Positions 24,785 to 34,404 of a DNA stretch of 64,000 nt are shown here, piece by piece. Both the position numbers and the translations under genes were made by a program. Position 1 is the stretch's first letter. Each line of letters opens with the position of its first letter. This DNA comes from Bacteroidota bacterium (lineage in GTDB: Bacteria; Bacteroidota; Bacteroidia; 2-12-FULL-35-15): contig JAOQAE010000004.1 of the NCBI GenBank assembly GCA_025963725.1, forward strand, positions 124,001 through 188,000, given 5' to 3'. The notes beneath the pieces were generated by a model. The model saw nothing but the letters and a program-made list of their open reading frames with translations. It searched no databases and was not told the origin of the DNA.

Positions 24785-25756
24785 CTAACTAAAACTCCTG
24801 TGTTCCGTTTTATTCAGCTCTTCTTTCGAGAGCGATTTAAAATATTCATAGGTGATCTTCAATCCTTCCTCGCGTCCTACTTTGGGCTCCCATTTTAAGA
24901 TCTCGCGTGCTTTTGTAATGTCCGGCTTACGCTGTTTCGGATCATCCTGCGGCAGGGGCTTTGAAATTAATTTTTGTTTGGTGCCTGTCAGCTTAATGAT
25001 CTCCTCGCCAAATTCCTTGATCGTGATCTCGCTCGGGTTGCCAATGTTCATCGGCTGTACATAATCGCTCATCAGCAGTCGGTAAATGCCTTCCACGAGG
25101 TCGTCCACATAGCAGAATGAACGTGTCTGGGATCCGTCGCCGAACATGGTGAGGTCTTCTCCGCGGAGCGCCTGCCCGATGAATGCCGGCAATACGCGCC
25201 CGTCATTGAGGCGCATGCGTGGGCCGTAGGTGTTAAAGATGCGGATGATGCGGGTTTCCACGCCGTGGTACGTATGATAGGCCATTGTCATGGCTTCCAT
25301 AAAGCGTTTTGCTTCATCGTACACGCCGCGGGGGCCAACGGGATTAACATTTCCCCAGTATTCTTCCGTTTGCGGGTGTACCAGCGGATCGCCGTACACT
25401 TCGGATGTGGAAGCAACAAGGATGCGCGCTTTTTTTACACGTGCAAGTCCAAGGAGGTTATGTGTTCCGAGAGAGCTCACCTTGAGCGTCTGGATCGGGA
25501 TCTTGAGGTAATCGATAGGGGAGGCCGGTGATGCGAAGTGCAGGATGTAATCCAGTTCGCCCGGCACAAATACGAATTTTGAAACATCATGGTGATAGAA
25601 TTCAAAGTTCTTCAGCTTCATCAGGTGCTCGATGTTCTTAAGATCGCCGGTAATGAGATTGTCCATCCCGATCACAAAATAGCCTTCCTTGATGAACCTG
25701 TCGCAAAGGTGTGAGCCTAAAAATCCGGCAGCACCTGTAATTAGTATTCTTTTCAT
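24785..25756 (-). CDS. uxs: UDP-glucuronate decarboxylase (UDP-xylose synthase)
   Basis: A 323-residue SDR. '[20 protein letters not shown]' binds NAD; '[18 protein letters not shown]', '[17 protein letters not shown]', '[13 protein letters not shown]' (Tyr-Lys pair) and '[17 protein letters not shown]' are diagnostic of UXS. It converts UDP-glucuronate to UDP-xylose and CO2. Its substrate is made by the UDP-glucose dehydrogenase encoded 83 bases upstream, so the two form a pathway pair. Confidence 0.92.
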   Translation of the reverse strand: MKRILITGAAGFLGSHLCDRFIKEGYFVIGMDNLITGDLKNIEHLMKLKNFEFYHHDVSKFVFVPGELDYILHFASPASPIDYLKIPIQTLKVSSLGTHNLLGLARVKKARILVASTSEVYGDPLVHPQTEEYWGNVNPVGPRGVYDEAKRFMEAMTMAYHTYHGVETRIIRIFNTYGPRMRLNDGRVLPAFIGQALRGEDLTMFGDGSQTRSFCYVDDLVEGIYRLLMSDYVQPMNIGNPSEITIKEFGEEIIKLTGTKQKLISKPLPQDDPKQRKPDITKAREILKWEPKVGREEGLKITYEYFKSLSKEELNKTEHRSFS

Positions 25757-25839
25757 AATTCAGTTTTAGAATTTCAGGATTTTTAATTTTAGACTTGAAT
25801 CCAGCAATTCAAAAAATCTAAAATTCAGCAATTCAAAAA
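25757..25839. repeat. AT-rich spacer with direct repeat CAGCAATTCAAAAA x2
   Basis: Copies at 25802-25815 and 25826-25839, within a spacer of AATTTTAGA/TCTAAAATT phrases. Similar AATTTTAGATTCCTGAATG wording occurs after 27155. Confidence 0.5.
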
Positions 25840-27150
25840 TTATTTTACATTCTCTCTTCCGATGCTGTAATACGTATATCCAAGCTCCTTCATCTGTTCG
25901 ATGCCGTACAAGTTGCGTCCGTCAAAGATCAGCTTGTTTTTCAGCAATGCGCTTACCTTTTCAAAGTTCGGCGTGCGGAACAGCCCCCATTCGGTTGCGA
26001 TCAGCAATGCATCCGCATCTTTCAGCGCTTCGTACTCATCAGCGGCATAGCTGATCTTATCGCCGATCAGCTTCTTCACGTTCTTCATTCCTTCCGGGTC
26101 ATACGCTGTAACGGTAGCTCCCGCTTTCAGCAATTCCTCTATGAGGTACAATGCAGGCGCTTCGCGGATATCGTCTGTATCGGGCTTAAATGCAAGTCCC
26201 CAGAGGGCTATCTTTTTTCCTTTGAGGTCGTTGTTGAAATGCGCTTTGATCCTTGGGATGATGATCGTTTTTTGCTTTTCATTGATCTCCATCACCGCAT
26301 CGAGGATCTTGAAATCATAATTCACTTCTGCCGCCGATTTGGCTAAGGCCTGTACATCTTTCGGGAAGCAGCTTCCGCCGTAGCCGATGCCCGGGAACAG
26401 GAAGCGTTTGCCGATCCTGTCGTCGGAGCCGATCCCGATGCGTACCGAATCAACATCGGCGCCCACCTTTTCGCAGAGGTTTGCGATCTCGTTCATGAAA
26501 GTGATCTTGGTGGCGAGGAATGCGTTGGCAGCGTATTTTGTAAGCTCGGCAGATTTTTCATCCATGAAGATGATCGGGTTGCCCTGGCGTACATAAGGCT
26601 TGTAGAGCTCTTCCATTGTTTTGCGCGCTTTCTCGGAGGATGTGCCGATCACTACGCGGTCGGGCTTCAGGAAATCGTCCACTGCAAAGCCTTCACGCAG
26701 GAACTCGGGGTTGGAAACAATATCGAATTCCACGTTTGCATTCTTTGCGACAGCCTGGCGCACTTTCTCTGCGGTGCCTACCGGCACTGTGCTTTTATCA
26801 ACGATCACTTTGTAATCCTTGATAAGTTTCCCAAGGTCGTTTGCAACGCCGAGGATATAGCTGAGGTCGGCAGATCCGTCTTCGCCCGGAGGCGTTGGAA
26901 GCGCGAGGAAAATGATCTTGACGTTTTCAATGGCAGTGGCGAGGTCGGTGGTAAAGGTAAGCCTTCCCTGCTTGATGTTGCGCTCGAACAGCACATCGAG
27001 GTGCGGCTCATAAATAGGAAGGATGCCCGATTGCATCTGTTTTACTTTTTCCTGGTTGATGTCCACACAGATCACATCGTTTCCTGTTTCTGCAAGGCAG
27101 GTGCCTGTAACCAGCCCTACATAACCCGTCCCTACTACTGCTATATTCAT
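25840..27150 (-). CDS. ugd: UDP-glucose 6-dehydrogenase
   Basis: A 436-residue enzyme. 'IAVVGTGYVGLVTGTCLAE' binds NAD, 'DKSTVPVGTAEKV' and 'SNPEFLREGFAVDDFLKPDR' are conserved, the catalytic Cys lies in 'PGIGYGGSCFPKDVQAL', and 'ALWGLAFKPDTDDIREAP' begins the C-terminal domain. The 'GGSCFPKD' motif separates it from the N-acetyl sugar dehydrogenase in the same cluster. It makes UDP-glucuronate, the substrate of the downstream UDP-xylose synthase. Confidence 0.95.
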   Translation of the reverse strand: MNIAVVGTGYVGLVTGTCLAETGNDVICVDINQEKVKQMQSGILPIYEPHLDVLFERNIKQGRLTFTTDLATAIENVKIIFLALPTPPGEDGSADLSYILGVANDLGKLIKDYKVIVDKSTVPVGTAEKVRQAVAKNANVEFDIVSNPEFLREGFAVDDFLKPDRVVIGTSSEKARKTMEELYKPYVRQGNPIIFMDEKSAELTKYAANAFLATKITFMNEIANLCEKVGADVDSVRIGIGSDDRIGKRFLFPGIGYGGSCFPKDVQALAKSAAEVNYDFKILDAVMEINEKQKTIIIPRIKAHFNNDLKGKKIALWGLAFKPDTDDIREAPALYLIEELLKAGATVTAYDPEGMKNVKKLIGDKISYAADEYEALKDADALLIATEWGLFRTPNFEKVSALLKNKLIFDGRNLYGIEQMKELGYTYYSIGRENVK

Positions 27151-27209
27151 ATAATTTTAATTTTAGATTCCTGAATGTTTGAATTTCGAATAAAGATCCG
27201 CGCTTGAAT

Positions 27210-28349
27210 TTAGTTGCAGAATTCCAGCACGCTGGATGTGATGTATTTCAATGTTTCCTCATCCAGCTCGGTGTGCATTGGCAGTGAAACCACGCAGTCG
27301 CAGAGCTTTTCCGTTACCGGGAAGTCGCCGGCCTTGTAGCGCGGGTCGAGGTATGCCTTCTGCATGTGCAGCGGGATCGGGTAATAGATCATTGCCGGGA
27401 TGTCCTTCGATGCCAGGAAATCACGCAGCGCTGCCCTGTCAACACCGTTCAGCTGCAATGTGTATTGGTGAAATACGTGGTCCGAATATTTTGCGCGGGC
27501 CGGTGTTTTCAATTTTGAGTTTCCTGCAAAAGCCTTGTCGTAATAATCTGCAGCCTTGTTCCTTGCCGCTGCGTAATTATCGAGGTCGCGCAGCTTGATG
27601 CGCAGGATCGCAGCCTGGATGCTGTCGAGGCGGGAGTTCACGCCGATCGAATCATGTACATACTGAACCGATTGTCCGTGGTTGGCGATCATCCTGATCT
27701 TTGCGGCAAGCGCATCATCGTTGGTGAAGATCGCTCCGCCATCGCCATAGCAGCCTAAGTTCTTTGAGGGGAAAAAGGAGGTGCAGCCGATGGTTCCGAT
27801 GGTGCCTGCTTTTTTGCGTGTGCCGTCGGCGTAAATGTATTCGGCGCCGATCGCCTGGGCGGTATCTTCGATCACGTGCAGGTTATGCTTCTTCGCCAGC
27901 GCCATGAGCGCTTCCATGTTGGCGCACTGGCCAAACAGGTGTACAGGCACGATCGCTTTTGTTTTCGGGGTGATCGCTTTTTCGATCGCGTTAATATCTA
28001 TGTCGAAGGTATCCGGGATCACATCCACGAGCACCGGCTTTAATCCAAGCAGGGCGATCACTTCGGCCGTAGCCACATACGTAAAATCAGCGGTGATCAC
28101 TTCGTCGCCCGGCTTCAGGTCGAGCGCCATCATGGCTATCTGCAGGGCATCCGTGCCGTTTGCGCAGGGGATCACATGCTTTGCACCGAGGTATTGCTCC
28201 AGCTCCGCCTGGAATGCTTTCACTTCGGGGCCATTGATGAATGCCGTGTTGTTCAGCACATTCTGGATGGCGGCATCCACTTCGGGTTTTATTTTTTCGT
28301 ATTGACTTTTCAGGTCAACCATCTGGATCTTTTTAGCTAATTTTTCCAT
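27210..28349 (-). CDS. DegT/DnrJ/EryC1 aminotransferase, WbpE-like
   Basis: About 379 residues from the ATG at 28347-28349. PLP-dependent sugar aminotransferase: 'NGTDALQIAMMALDLKPGDEVI', 'TFVATAEV'-like 'DFTYVATAEVIALLG', 'EDTAQAIGAEY', and the Schiff-base Lys in 'TSFFPSKNLGCYGDGGAIF'. These match WbpE/WlbC, which aminates UDP-3-keto-GlcNAcA using glutamate. The open frame extends 34 codons upstream to a TTG at 28451, but that part overlaps the divergent promoter and is not family-like. It is the first gene of the minus-strand sugar cluster. Confidence 0.9.
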   Translation of the reverse strand: MEKLAKKIQMVDLKSQYEKIKPEVDAAIQNVLNNTAFINGPEVKAFQAELEQYLGAKHVIPCANGTDALQIAMMALDLKPGDEVITADFTYVATAEVIALLGLKPVLVDVIPDTFDIDINAIEKAITPKTKAIVPVHLFGQCANMEALMALAKKHNLHVIEDTAQAIGAEYIYADGTRKKAGTIGTIGCTSFFPSKNLGCYGDGGAIFTNDDALAAKIRMIANHGQSVQYVHDSIGVNSRLDSIQAAILRIKLRDLDNYAAARNKAADYYDKAFAGNSKLKTPARAKYSDHVFHQYTLQLNGVDRAALRDFLASKDIPAMIYYPIPLHMQKAYLDPRYKAGDFPVTEKLCDCVVSLPMHTELDEETLKYITSSVLEFCN

Positions 28350-28439
28350 TGTTTCAGTGTCTGAATTAAGAATGCGAATATAATGAAAATTAACAAACCG
28401 GGCGGGCAATTTTGACCCCTTTAATTCGTTAAAAAAGGC

Positions 28440-28447
28440 TATATTTG
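28440..28447 (+). promoter_or_regulatory. -7 box (TATATTTG) for the outer-membrane barrel gene
   Basis: TATATTTG matches TAnnTTTG, 16 bases before the ATG at 28464, in the spacer shared with the divergent aminotransferase gene. Confidence 0.5.
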
Positions 28448-28463
28448 ACAATTATTTCACACG

Positions 28464-29216
28464 ATGAAAAAAATCCTTATTCTATTTACGATTGCATTTC
28501 TTTTTAAGGCGGATTTAAGGTCGCAGGTGAGCATTAAGGACTCTTCCATTTACACGCCCATGATCGGCGCTTCATACGGCTATTACCTGCCTGCAGGCGA
28601 TATGGTGAAGCGTTTCGGAAATAATTCCACCCTGCAGCTGAATGTTGATTTTAAAACAAGATACAACTGGGTGCTCGGGATCAACGGGAGCTACTTTTTC
28701 GGGAAGCAGGTCAAGGAAAGGCTGTTCGACAGCATTTCAACTTCCAGCGGCTACCTGATCACGCAGGATGGCGAGCTGGCCGACATCCGCCTCTACGAGC
28801 GCGGCTTCACCGTGTCGGGCACGATCGGCAGGCTGATCGCATTCAAAAAGCCGAACCCTAATTCGGGCATCCGTGTAGACCTTGGCTTTGGCTTTATGCA
28901 GCATAAGATCCGCATCGAGACCATCGGCAACAAGGTTCCGCAGATGGCGAAGGAATACAAGAAGGGCTACGATAAATTATCCAATGGCTTTCTCCTTACG
29001 GAAAGTATCGGTTATCAGTACCTGAGCAACAACAGGCTGGCGAATTTTTACATCGGCTTCGATTGCATGCAGGGCTTTACACGCAGCCGCAGGAGCTTCG
29101 ATTACGACCTGATGATGCAGGATACCAAAAAAAGAATGGATATTTTATTCGGGGCGCGGCTAACATGGATCCTGCCGCTGTATAAAAAAGCACCGCAGGA
29201 ATTTTATACCTACTGA
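28464..29216 (+). CDS. Predicted outer-membrane beta-barrel protein
   Basis: A 250-residue protein with a signal peptide ('ILILFTIAFLFKADLRS' before Q). The rest alternates polar and aromatic residues as expected for an eight-strand barrel ('YGYYLPAGDMVKRFG', 'WVLGINGSYFFGKQ', 'IGYQYLSNNRLANFYIGFD', 'DILFGARLTWILPLY'). No specific function is recognisable. It precedes waaA by 36 bases on the same strand, which suggests a link with lipopolysaccharide assembly. Confidence 0.65.
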   Translation: MKKILILFTIAFLFKADLRSQVSIKDSSIYTPMIGASYGYYLPAGDMVKRFGNNSTLQLNVDFKTRYNWVLGINGSYFFGKQVKERLFDSISTSSGYLITQDGELADIRLYERGFTVSGTIGRLIAFKKPNPNSGIRVDLGFGFMQHKIRIETIGNKVPQMAKEYKKGYDKLSNGFLLTESIGYQYLSNNRLANFYIGFDCMQGFTRSRRSFDYDLMMQDTKKRMDILFGARLTWILPLYKKAPQEFYTY

Positions 29217-29252
29217 TCTCCACAATCCCCTTTAAATAAGGGATGCAGCTCT

Positions 29253-30491
29253 ATGAGAATACTTTATAACATTTCAATACATGTCTATAAGATCCTTATA
29301 ACTGCCGCTTCGTCCCTCAATCCCAAAGCAAAATTATGGCTGGATGGCCGGAGAAATATTTTTGAAAAATTAGCTTCCTCCATCTCATCGCTGCGCAGTC
29401 CCGGTTCAACGCTGATCTGGTTCCATTGCGCTTCCCTCGGGGAGTTCGAGCAGGGCCGTCCTCTCATCGAACGATACAAAGCGCAGCAGCCGGGTGTGAA
29501 AATATTGCTTACCTTTTTTTCACCTTCGGGCTACGAGATCCGGAAAGATTACAAGGGCGCAGATCTCGTTTGCTATCTTCCTGCCGATACTCCTTCAAAT
29601 GCAAAACGGTTCATAGAGATCGTAAAGCCTTCCGCTGTTTTTTTTGTCAAGTATGAGTTCTGGTTCAACTACCTTGCTGAGCTGAAGAAACGGGATGTTC
29701 CAACCTACCTGATCAGCGGGATCTTCCGGGAAGAGCAGCATTTCTTTAAGTTTTACGGCTCCTGGTTCAGGAGGCAGTTCAGCAGCTTCACGCATTTTTT
29801 CCTGCAGGACGGGAGATCGGAAGAGCTGCTGCACTCCATTGGTTATAAAAACACAACGGTGACCGGTGATACCCGTTTCGACAGGGTTTCAGAGATCGCG
29901 AAGAACGTGAGGCCGTTTCCGCTGATTGAAAAATTCAGAGGCGGTCAGGATGTGCTGATCGCGGGAAGCACCTGGAAAGAGGATGAAGAGCTGATCGCAG
30001 GCGCGAAGCCGGAACATGTAAAGCTGATCATCGCGTCGCATGAGATCGATGAAAAGCACATCGAAGCGATCTGTGAATTGTTTTCGAAATATCCTGTGAT
30101 CCGCTATTCGCACGCAACTGAAAGCACGGTGGCACAGGCTCAGGTACTGGTGATCGACAACATCGGGATGCTTTCGTCCTTATACCAGTACGGCACTTTT
30201 GCTTTTATCGGCGGCGGTTTCGGAAAGGGCATCCATAATATTTTAGAGGCAGCCACCTTCGGGTTGCCGGTTGTTTTTGGCCCTAATTATGAACGCTTCA
30301 AAGAGGCTGTCGACCTTGTAAAAACAGGTGGCGCCTTTGCGGTTTCGGACAATGCGGAATTCCAAAATGTGATAGCGCTGCTCAGCGATAAGCAGGTGCT
30401 TAAAACGGCTTCGCATATTTCGAAGCATTATGTGGAAAGCAGGACCGGCGCAACGGAGAAGATCATGGCTGCCGTGAAAATCAGATCTTAA
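29253..30491 (+). CDS. waaA: 3-deoxy-D-manno-octulosonic acid (Kdo) transferase
   Basis: A 412-residue GT30 glycosyltransferase of GT-B fold. 'SLGEFEQGRPLIERYK' contains the conserved acidic catalytic region, with 'FFVKYEFWFNYLAELKKR' and 'LLHSIGYKNTTVTGDTRFDRV' typical of WaaA; the donor-binding half has 'IAGSTWKEDEELI', 'SLYQYGTFAFIGGGFGKGIHNILEAATFG' (two parts) and 'LPVVFGPNYERFKEA'. It adds Kdo to lipid A precursor at the inner membrane, so this organism makes LPS. It faces the amino-acid permease gene, with only 8 bases between stops. Confidence 0.93.
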   Translation: MRILYNISIHVYKILITAASSLNPKAKLWLDGRRNIFEKLASSISSLRSPGSTLIWFHCASLGEFEQGRPLIERYKAQQPGVKILLTFFSPSGYEIRKDYKGADLVCYLPADTPSNAKRFIEIVKPSAVFFVKYEFWFNYLAELKKRDVPTYLISGIFREEQHFFKFYGSWFRRQFSSFTHFFLQDGRSEELLHSIGYKNTTVTGDTRFDRVSEIAKNVRPFPLIEKFRGGQDVLIAGSTWKEDEELIAGAKPEHVKLIIASHEIDEKHIEAICELFSKYPVIRYSHATESTVAQAQVLVIDNIGMLSSLYQYGTFAFIGGGFGKGIHNILEAATFGLPVVFGPNYERFKEAVDLVKTGGAFAVSDNAEFQNVIALLSDKQVLKTASHISKHYVESRTGATEKIMAAVKIRS

Positions 30492-30499
30492 TTCATCTC

Positions 30500-31825
30500 T
30501 TACCGGCTTTTCAGCTGCGGCTTCCTCCAGATGATCAGCTGCCAGATCACTTCCGCGGAAAGCAGCGTTGCCAAGGCGATCAGCACCGGCGTTAATGTTC
30601 CTCCCGCATCCGAGAATGCACCCATCAGCGCAATCACATACACACCCACAGGCAGCAGGAACATGATGCAAAGGCCTGCGATGTTCAATGGAATTTTAAA
30701 CGGGCGCGGCCTGTCGGGCTCTCTCCGGCGCAGGATGATCAGCGCCACGAATTCAAGGAATAAAGCGGCGCCGTACAGGATCACATCGATGATCAGCAGG
30801 TCGGCAAACGTGAGCATCACCATAACGCTTACTACGAGGGAGCAGCAGATGATAGAGATGTAGGGCGTTCCGAATTTAGGGTGCAGCCTGTGAAGCTGCG
30901 GGGGAAGCAGCTCATCGTCCGACATCACTTTGGGGATGCGCGATACGGAGAGCAGCACTGCCGAATACAATCCAAGCCCGCTTGCAAGCCCGCCCACAGC
31001 GATGAGCGCGCCAAGCCATTGTCCGCCCACAAATACGCCAAGCGCCGGAAACCCTTCTTCGGCCAGTGTTTCGGGGTTCATTCCCGATTGAATGGAAATG
31101 AAAAGCGCCATGAAGTAAACGATGAAGATCAGTGCAAACGCAGTGAATACAGACACAAGATACGTGCGGATCGGCTGCGTCACTTCTTCGGCATAGGTGG
31201 TCACATTGTCCCAGCCTAAAAAATTCCACATCACCGTGTACAACGCAAGTCCGAGTGCGGGGAATTTAACGCCTTCCAGCGAAGGTGAAGGAAGCGCAAG
31301 CGGGCCGCTGTGATGAAGAAGAAAATAAAAGAAGAGAATAAAGAAAGGCGCAAGAATGATGATCCCGAGGATCACGGAAAATTTTCCCACGGGCACAATG
31401 CCGCGGATGTTGAGCAATGCGCATGACCAGATGATGATCAGACAGACCGGGAGCTTGTACGCTTCCGCTTCGGGAAAAAAGAAGCCGAGGTATTCAACAA
31501 ACAATACCGGGTAGATCGCCAGGTCCACAAAGGTGTATAGCCAGGTCCACCAGCCTTCATACCATGCAAAGCGCAGCCCCAGCGCATGCTTCACCCATTG
31601 ATAATAGCCACCGGTAACAGGCATCATGCTGTTTAGCTCGAGGATGGTGAAGATGGTTGGAATGTCCCAGAGGATCGGCGTGATGATGAGCAGGATGAAC
31701 ACGCCGTGATCTCCCACGTAGCTGATGAGGGATTCCAGTCCGTACGGCCCGCCGGAGATCGTAAGAAAGATGATCGCGGCTAATTGCAGCGGACGTAATC
31801 TTTTTACGGATGCTGCTTTACTCAT
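30500..31825 (-). CDS. APC-family amino acid permease
   Basis: A 441-residue inner-membrane protein with about 12 helices. 'TISGGPYGLESLISYVGDHG' at helix 1, 'LNSMMPVTGGYYQWVKHALG' at helix 2-3, and 'WDNVTTYAEEV' are typical of the amino acid/polyamine/organocation superfamily. Substrate unknown. It stands alone between waaA and the divergent sugar-transporter gene. Confidence 0.88.
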   Translation of the reverse strand: MSKAASVKRLRPLQLAAIIFLTISGGPYGLESLISYVGDHGVFILLIITPILWDIPTIFTILELNSMMPVTGGYYQWVKHALGLRFAWYEGWWTWLYTFVDLAIYPVLFVEYLGFFFPEAEAYKLPVCLIIIWSCALLNIRGIVPVGKFSVILGIIILAPFFILFFYFLLHHSGPLALPSPSLEGVKFPALGLALYTVMWNFLGWDNVTTYAEEVTQPIRTYLVSVFTAFALIFIVYFMALFISIQSGMNPETLAEEGFPALGVFVGGQWLGALIAVGGLASGLGLYSAVLLSVSRIPKVMSDDELLPPQLHRLHPKFGTPYISIICCSLVVSVMVMLTFADLLIIDVILYGAALFLEFVALIILRRREPDRPRPFKIPLNIAGLCIMFLLPVGVYVIALMGAFSDAGGTLTPVLIALATLLSAEVIWQLIIWRKPQLKSR

Positions 31826-32019
31826 GTGAAACGTTCGGTTGTTGTCTGGTTGTTCGTGTCATATAAATCAAGTGATCTCAAAGCTCCGCTATAAAAATAA
31901 ACAAATATGGAACAGGCGGCGGGAAAATAGTATAAATGGTAATTGCGGATAACTTTATGAAAGGTTCAATTTTATTTCCCGATTATTTTATTATTTTTCG
32001 GTAAATAAAAAAACGGTTT

Positions 32020-33438
32020 ATGGAACAGAAAAAGAATTATTCAATGCCCCTCGCATTTCTTACAATGCTGTTTTTTATGTGGGGCTTCATTACCTGCCTG
32101 AACGATATTCTGATCCCGCATTTCAAAGCGATCTTTGTCCTTACTTATTTTGAATCCATGCTCATCCAGTTCGCTTTTTTCAGCGCATACTTCGTGGGCT
32201 CCCTCATTTACTTTATCATCTCCTCCCTTTATGGCGATCCTATTAACAAGATCGGGTATAAGAACGGGATCCTGCTCGGCCTGCTGATCTCCGCGATCGG
32301 TACATTCTTGTTTTACCCTGCGGCATTGATGCAGTCCTTTGCCTTTTTCCTTGCAGCACTGTTCGTGCTTGCGCTCGGATTTACCTTATTACAGATCGCG
32401 GCGAACCCTTATGTGATCCTGCTCGGCCGCCCCGAAACAGGCTCGCACCGTTTGAGCCTCGCCGGCGCCATCAATTCGTTCGGTACTACCATTGCCCCGA
32501 TCATTGGCGGCACGTTGATCCTGTCCACATCGGGGCATGAAACCGACATCGATTCCGTGAAGATGCCTTACCTCGTGCTCACGGGGATTTTCCTCGTGCT
32601 GATCGTTGTATTTAAAATGGTCCCGCTTCCCAATTTCACCAATCACCAGAACATTGAAAAAGGTATGGGCGCATTAAAATATCCGCAGCTTACATGGGGA
32701 ATTCTCGCGATCTTCTTTTATGTTGGCGGTGAAGTAACTGTTGGCAGTTTCATGACAGGGTTTGTCGGATTACCTGAGATCAAGGGGGTTCCACCGGCAG
32801 CGGCAACAATCTATGTAGCGCTGTATTGGGGAAGCCTGATGGTGGGGCGTTTCACAAGCTCTGTATCCGTGTTCAATCTCTCACCAATATTAAAAAAGGT
32901 ATTCACCGCTGTGCTGCCTGTTGTCACTTTCTTCTTCATCCTGCTGATCTTTAAGATCAAATCGGGTGATACGCCTTTCGATTTTCAGTCCATGCTGCTG
33001 TACCTTCCTTTCATCGCGATCAGCATCATTGCCTTTTTTATCGGGCAGGAAAAGCCGGCGCGTACCTTGCTGCTCTTCTCTGTCATCTGTATTTTACTAT
33101 TGATCGTTTCCCTGTTCACTACGGGTGAAGTAGCGCTGTGGTCGGTGATCAGTCTCGGTCTTTACAATTCCATCATGTGGCCTTCTATTTTTGCGCTGGC
33201 TATTGCAGGGCTTGGAAAAAATACAAGCCAGGGCTCGTCGCTGCTGGTGATGGCCATCCTTGGCGGCGCGCTCATTCCTCCTGTGCAGGGCCTGATCGCA
33301 GATTTGTATGGCGTTCACATCTCGTTCGTGATCCCTATCTTTTGCTATGTATACCTGGCCTTTTATGCGTACATCGTAAAAGGGATCTACAGCAGCCAGG
33401 GAATTGAATTCGATAAGGCCATCAGCCCCAATCATTAA
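32020..33438 (+). CDS. FucP-like sugar:H+ symporter (MFS)
   Basis: A 472-residue permease of 12 helices. 'FFMWGFITCLNDILIPHFK' and 'FFSAYFVGSLIYFIIS' are hallmarks of the FucP/GluP/NagP group, with 'LLQIAANPYVILLGRPE' in the middle and 'NSIMWPSIFALAIAGLGKNTSQGSS' near the end. Members import fucose, glucose/galactose or GlcNAc. As first gene of the N-glycan operon, with a ROK kinase 18 bases downstream, it most likely imports a sugar released by the operon hydrolases (GlcNAc or mannose). Confidence 0.9.
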   Translation: MEQKKNYSMPLAFLTMLFFMWGFITCLNDILIPHFKAIFVLTYFESMLIQFAFFSAYFVGSLIYFIISSLYGDPINKIGYKNGILLGLLISAIGTFLFYPAALMQSFAFFLAALFVLALGFTLLQIAANPYVILLGRPETGSHRLSLAGAINSFGTTIAPIIGGTLILSTSGHETDIDSVKMPYLVLTGIFLVLIVVFKMVPLPNFTNHQNIEKGMGALKYPQLTWGILAIFFYVGGEVTVGSFMTGFVGLPEIKGVPPAAATIYVALYWGSLMVGRFTSSVSVFNLSPILKKVFTAVLPVVTFFFILLIFKIKSGDTPFDFQSMLLYLPFIAISIIAFFIGQEKPARTLLLFSVICILLLIVSLFTTGEVALWSVISLGLYNSIMWPSIFALAIAGLGKNTSQGSSLLVMAILGGALIPPVQGLIADLYGVHISFVIPIFCYVYLAFYAYIVKGIYSSQGIEFDKAISPNH

Positions 33439-33456
33439 TCGCTTAACCATTCAGTG

Positions 33457-34404
33457 ATGAAACAATATTTAGTAGCAGGTGTAGACATAGGCGGCACAAA
33501 CACCGTGTTCGGGCTCGTGGATAAGAACGGGAAGATCCTCCTGAAGGAAACCGTTTCAACGGAGCATTTTCCTGTTCCGGAAGATCTGGTGATGGTAGTA
33601 AGCGAGCGGATAAAAAAAGCAGTCTCGCAATTTCCCGATCATGAGCTCGCCGGGGTCGGCATCGGCGCACCCAACGGCAATTGCTTTAAAGGCACTATTG
33701 AGTTCGCTCCCAATCTAAAATGGGAAGGCGTGATCCCGCTTGCGAAATTATTTTCCGAAAGGCTGAAGACAAAGGTGATGCTCACCAACGATGCCAATGC
33801 AGCCGCGATCGGTGAAATGATCTTCGGCGGCGCGAAAGGCATGAAGGATTTTATTTTCATTACGCTGGGAACCGGCCTTGGCAGCGGCATTGTGGCGAAT
33901 GGTGAAATGATCTACGGGCACGACAGCTTTGCAGGCGAGATCGGCCACGTGATCATGTTCCCCGACGGCAGGCAATGCGGCTGCGGAAGAAAGGGTTGCC
34001 TTGAGACCTATTGCTCGGCAACTGGCATCAAAAGGACTTTTTCCGACCTGCAGATGAGCCATCACATGAAGACGGATATGCGCGGGCTTGTTGCCGATGC
34101 AAAGTTCATCCATGAAAAAGCCCTTGCGGGGGATAAAGACGCGATAGAAGCATTTAACTACACCGGCGAGATCCTTGGGCTGGGGCTGGCAAACAGCGTT
34201 GCATACACAAGCCCGCAGGCGATCTTTCTTTTCGGCGGACTCGCGCTTGCCGGCGATTTTATTTTCAAGCCTACAAGGGCAAGCTTCGAAAAGCACCTGC
34301 TGCACATTTACAGGAATAAGATAAAGATCCTTCCTTCCCAGCTGAAAGAGAATGATGCTGCGCTTCTTGGCGCCGCTTCACTGATCTGGAAGGAGCTGAA
34401 ATAA
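33457..34404 (+). CDS. ROK-family sugar kinase
   Basis: A 315-residue kinase of the actin-like fold. Phosphate loop 'VAGVDIGGTNTVFGLVD'; catalytic Asp in 'TNDANAAAIGE'; 'FITLGTGLGSGIV'; the sugar-binding 'GEIGH'; and the ROK zinc site 'QCGCGRKGCLETYCS'. It phosphorylates glucose, mannose or GlcNAc at C6; the operon suggests GlcNAc or mannose. ATG 33457 is preferred to the GTG one codon upstream. Its stop overlaps the start of the next gene by one base (TAATG). Confidence 0.92.
   Translation: MKQYLVAGVDIGGTNTVFGLVDKNGKILLKETVSTEHFPVPEDLVMVVSERIKKAVSQFPDHELAGVGIGAPNGNCFKGTIEFAPNLKWEGVIPLAKLFSERLKTKVMLTNDANAAAIGEMIFGGAKGMKDFIFITLGTGLGSGIVANGEMIYGHDSFAGEIGHVIMFPDGRQCGCGRKGCLETYCSATGIKRTFSDLQMSHHMKTDMRGLVADAKFIHEKALAGDKDAIEAFNYTGEILGLGLANSVAYTSPQAIFLFGGLALAGDFIFKPTRASFEKHLLHIYRNKIKILPSQLKENDAALLGAASLIWKELK

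Noticed and set aside
28350-28451. N-terminal extension of the WbpE-like aminotransferase to a TTG
   Set aside because: It covers the divergent promoter region and adds residues not seen in the family; ATG 28349 is the better start.
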